Positions 16,070 through 17,422 of a stretch of 17,422 nt of DNA are shown piece after piece. A program made the position numbers and the translations under genes. Source of the stretch: Wenzhouxiangella sp. (GTDB taxonomy: Bacteria > Pseudomonadota > Gammaproteobacteria > Xanthomonadales > Wenzhouxiangellaceae); contig SKZJ01000129.1 in the NCBI GenBank assembly GCA_007127425.1, positions 1-17,422 of the forward strand, in the 5' to 3' direction. Under the pieces are notes generated by a model. The model was not told the origin of the DNA and ran no database searches. It worked only from the letters and a program-made list of their open reading frames with translations. Each line of letters opens with the position of its first letter. Position 1 is the stretch's first letter.

Positions 16070-16468
16070 ATGGACAAACAGGAAATTGATGTACGCGAAC
16101 TGCTCGATGAGTGGGTTGCCCGGGTCGGCAAGAAGGACGCCGAGGGAGTTGCCGCGCTTTATCATCCCACCGCCCAGTTCTGGGGCACGTTGGCCACGCA
16201 CGTGCGCGACGAACCCGTCGAGGTGCTGGACTATTTCCAGCAATTTCTCGATCGGCACCGGATCGGTGCGTCCATCGGCAACCTGCGCCTGCGCTTCCAC
16301 GGCGGCCTGTGCCTGGCGGCGGGGCATTACATCTTTCGCTGGCAGGACAAGCCCGAGGATGACGAGATCAAGGCGCGCACGCGCTTCACCTTCGTTTTCG
16401 GTCAGCCCGAGGGGGAGTGGACCATCCTTCAGCATCACTCCTCGGCTTGGGTGTTGAGCGGGTTCTGA
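16070..16468 (+). CDS. NTF2-like (SnoaL / CaMKII-association-domain type) protein
   Basis: A 132-residue cytosolic protein of the cystatin-like alpha+beta cone fold. An N-terminal helix (DVRELLDEWVARVGKKDAEG) is followed by LYHPTAQFWGTL, a helix VLDYFQQFLDRHR, and curved strands ending in WTILQHHSSAW. The HHSSA-like ending near the C-terminus resembles CaMKII-association-domain relatives. Members range from small-molecule enzymes to oligomerisation modules, and no catalytic assignment is possible here. I chose the ATG at 16070 because AAGGGA precedes it; an upstream in-frame ATG at 16037 lies on the -10 candidate. Convergent with yrdA, with only 16 bp between their stop codons. Confidence 0.8.
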   Translation: MDKQEIDVRELLDEWVARVGKKDAEGVAALYHPTAQFWGTLATHVRDEPVEVLDYFQQFLDRHRIGASIGNLRLRFHGGLCLAAGHYIFRWQDKPEDDEIKARTRFTFVFGQPEGEWTILQHHSSAWVLSGF

Positions 16469-16505
16469 AGGGGCAGGATGGCCCCTAGTCCCTGGTCCCT
16501 TCCAG
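16469..16505. repeat. Hairpin plus short heptamer repeat at the convergent NTF2-like/yrdA 3' ends
   Basis: AGGGGC (16469-16474) and GCCCCT (16481-16486) can pair over six bases between the two stop codons. Next to it, CTAGTCC (16485-16491) and CTGGTCC (16492-16498) are two copies of a heptamer, GGACYAG on the yrdA strand. They encode the yrdA C-terminus GTRD and its TAG stop. Only two copies are present, so the repeat call is modest. Confidence 0.45.
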
Positions 16506-17024
16506 ATACTCGTCCTTCAGGCGCACGTAGTTGGCTGCCGAGTAGCGCAGCATCTCCAGTTCCTGGTCGGACAGTTTCCGGGCGGGACGCGCCGGCTGGC
16601 CCCGGTAGAGCCAGCCGGACTCCAGCCGTTTGCCGGGGCTGACCAGGCTGCCGGCGGCCAGCATGACGTCATCTTCTATGACGGCGCCGTCCAGTACCAG
16701 GGCCCCCATGCCGATCAGGCAGCGGTTGCCGATGCGGCAGGCATGCAGGATGGCGCCGTGGCCGACCGTGATGTCCTCGCCCAGCACCAGCGGTTCGCCG
16801 CCGGGCGTGTAGGGGCCGTCATGGGTGACATGGCAGATGGTGCCGTCCTGGATATTGGTACGCGCGCCCACGGCAATAAAGTTGACATCGCCGCGCAATA
16901 CCGCACCCGGCCAGATCGAGACGTCGTCGCCCAGGCTGACCTGCCCGATGACGACGCCGGCCGGGTCGATCCACACTCGCTGGCCAAGCTCCGGCTGATG
17001 CTGTTGAAAGTTTCTCGTATGCAT
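16485..17024 (-). CDS. yrdA: Gamma-class carbonic anhydrase-like hexapeptide-repeat protein, YrdA family
   Basis: A 179-residue left-handed beta-helix protein. Hexapeptide turns run from about residue 22 to 130 (WIDPAGVVIGQVSLGDDVSI and onward). Candidate zinc ligands are His65 (TICHVTH), His89 (TVGHG) and His94 (ILHAC), placed as in gamma carbonic anhydrases. The end (LRYSAANYVRLKDEYL) strongly resembles E. coli YrdA. Catalytic activity in this subfamily is not assured. The ATG at 17024 has an AAGGA Shine-Dalgarno 8 bp upstream. The last four residues GTRD and the stop are encoded by a heptamer repeat. It is divergent from argS across about 300 bp. Confidence 0.92.
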   Translation of the reverse strand: MHTRNFQQHQPELGQRVWIDPAGVVIGQVSLGDDVSIWPGAVLRGDVNFIAVGARTNIQDGTICHVTHDGPYTPGGEPLVLGEDITVGHGAILHACRIGNRCLIGMGALVLDGAVIEDDVMLAAGSLVSPGKRLESGWLYRGQPARPARKLSDQELEMLRYSAANYVRLKDEYLEGTRD

Positions 17025-17234
17025 GTTGATCGTCCTTGCCGTAGCATGTTATTCACATCGGCGTCGGGGAACCGTAAAACAGCCCCTTAGCGGTCCGACC
17101 GCCACCTTCCGTACAGAAATGACCCGCAAGCTGTTGATTTCAGGCTTTTCGTGGAGGTGTCAGATTCTGGTCAATCTGCTCCTGCGGCGCCAACGGTGGG
17201 CGCTGCGCCCGGTCTTCCCAAGTCTGTGCACACA

Positions 17235-17259
17235 GTTATCCACAGCTTGTGTGGATAAC
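17235..17259. promoter_or_regulatory. Inverted pair of perfect DnaA boxes
   Basis: TTATCCACA at 17236-17244 and its exact inverse TGTGGATAA at 17250-17258 both match the known DnaA-box consensus TTATNCACA. They form a 10-bp-arm palindrome with a 5-bp spacer, and a TGTGCACA lies just upstream (17225-17232). The pair ends 7 bp before the candidate -35 of argS, so DnaA could affect argS transcription or be titrated here. No AT-rich unwinding region is present, so this is not an obvious origin. Confidence 0.7.
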
Positions 17260-17265
17260 CGGCCG

Positions 17266-17294
17266 TTCGCTTGATGCCCGGGCGCCGTTACAAT
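17266..17294 (+). promoter_or_regulatory. Candidate argS promoter
   Basis: TACAAT at 17289-17294 matches five of six -10 bases. TTCGCT (17266-17271) is a weak -35 at 17-bp spacing. The predicted leader is about 22 nt and contains no clear Shine-Dalgarno. The weak -35 directly follows the DnaA-box pair. Confidence 0.45.
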
Positions 17295-17322
17295 ACCCGC
17301 TGTTTCGTTCCATTGGCAAAAC

Positions 17323-17422
17323 ATGCGTGCCCATATTGAGGAATTGATCAGCCAGGCGCTGGGTTATCTCAAGCGCGAGGGCGAACTGCCCGCCGAGCTG
17401 GAACCCGCATTCGAAGTCGAGA
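17323..17422 (+). CDS. argS: Arginyl-tRNA synthetase, N-terminal 33 codons (runs off the right edge)
   Basis: The visible product is MRAHIEELISQALGYLKREG followed by ELPAELEPAFEVE. It matches the usual start of bacterial ArgS, whose Add-1 domain begins with two short helices and then an ELPxxLxPxxxVE-type stretch. ArgS charges tRNA-Arg in the cytosol and is essential. Only the first 33 codons are inside the window, so the catalytic HIGH and KMSK-type motifs cannot be checked. The ATG at 17323 is the only sensible start, although it lacks a Shine-Dalgarno. The identification rests on this short segment. Confidence 0.8.
   Translation, partial: MRAHIEELISQALGYLKREGELPAELEPAFEVE

Larger units (their letters stand above)
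17025..17322. other. Intergenic region between yrdA and argS
   Basis: 298 bp without a convincing gene. Visible elements are an inverted repeat CAGATT/AATCTG (17161-17178), a GC-rich palindrome GGGCGC-T-GCGCCC (17198-17210), an inverted DnaA-box pair (17235-17259) and a candidate argS promoter (17266-17294). A plus-strand frame covering 17023-17274 has no start signal and unprotein-like composition, and I do not call it. Confidence 0.6.

Noticed and set aside
17023..17274. Plus-strand open frame of 83 codons before argS
   Set aside because: No SD and no family resemblance. It runs through the GC palindrome and DnaA boxes and starts inside the yrdA start region.
17025..17322. Replication origin near the DnaA boxes
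   Set aside because: Only one pair of boxes and no AT-rich unwinding stretch. The neighbours are yrdA and argS, not dnaA, dnaN, gidA or parAB.

Overview
The window looks like chromosomal DNA of a GC-rich gammaproteobacterium. The argS start at the right end, the YrdA-type gamma-carbonic anhydrase, the YadG/YadH-like exporter and the NfeD-slipin pair all have gammaproteobacterial look-alikes. The C-terminal IFSDRFE tail of the large protease is of a kind I associate with Lysobacterales/Wenzhouxiangella-like lineages. The taxonomic placement is inference. There is no rRNA, tRNA, CRISPR array, transposase or phage gene. Most of it is ordinary housekeeping and envelope-associated content.

Layout. 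Bases 1-611 hold the start of a secreted protein (minus strand) and about 290 bp of low-complexity, partly inverted-repeat DNA. Next is a DMT/EamA transporter (612-1514, minus). From 1559 to 2035 lies the most unusual part: three 14-bp palindromic sites phased at exactly 21 bp (the third only half conserved), a near-perfect sigma-54 promoter, a 52-codon acidic ORF, two hairpin regions and an intrinsic terminator. A DUF1295/steroid-reductase-like membrane protein follows (2079-2864). It converges on a minus-strand operon of S33 peptidase, NatA-like ATPase and NatB-like permease (6358 down to 2986), whose genes overlap by 4 bp. Heptamer repeat arrays sit at both convergent 3' ends.

An 85-bp divergent promoter region separates that operon from a second ABC-2 exporter, YadG/YadH-like (6444-8152). 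A monocistronic 1106-residue secreted subtilase with its own promoter, strong SD and intrinsic terminator occupies 8235-11753. A small conserved-looking hypothetical (11806-12210, minus) diverges from an NfeD, slipin and DUF4920-like operon (12448-15124). That operon is coupled throughout by ATGA overlaps and may be preceded by an 8-codon leader ORF.

The right end carries a divergent pair, an aldo/keto reductase of DkgB type and an NTF2-like protein. A gamma-carbonic anhydrase (yrdA) follows, then an intergenic region with an inverted pair of perfect DnaA boxes just upstream of the argS promoter, and the first 33 codons of argS.

How the parts work together. Two ABC-2 exporters are transcribed away from one short control region, and one is translationally coupled to an exported S33 peptidase. 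The NfeD/slipin/DUF4920 operon is probably a membrane quality-control unit with a periplasmic accessory. The sigma-54 unit resembles, in architecture only, sigma-54-dependent sRNA genes such as enterobacterial glmY. A recurrent theme is short-period low-complexity DNA abutting or supplying the stop codons of four genes (DMT, DUF1295, natB, yrdA).
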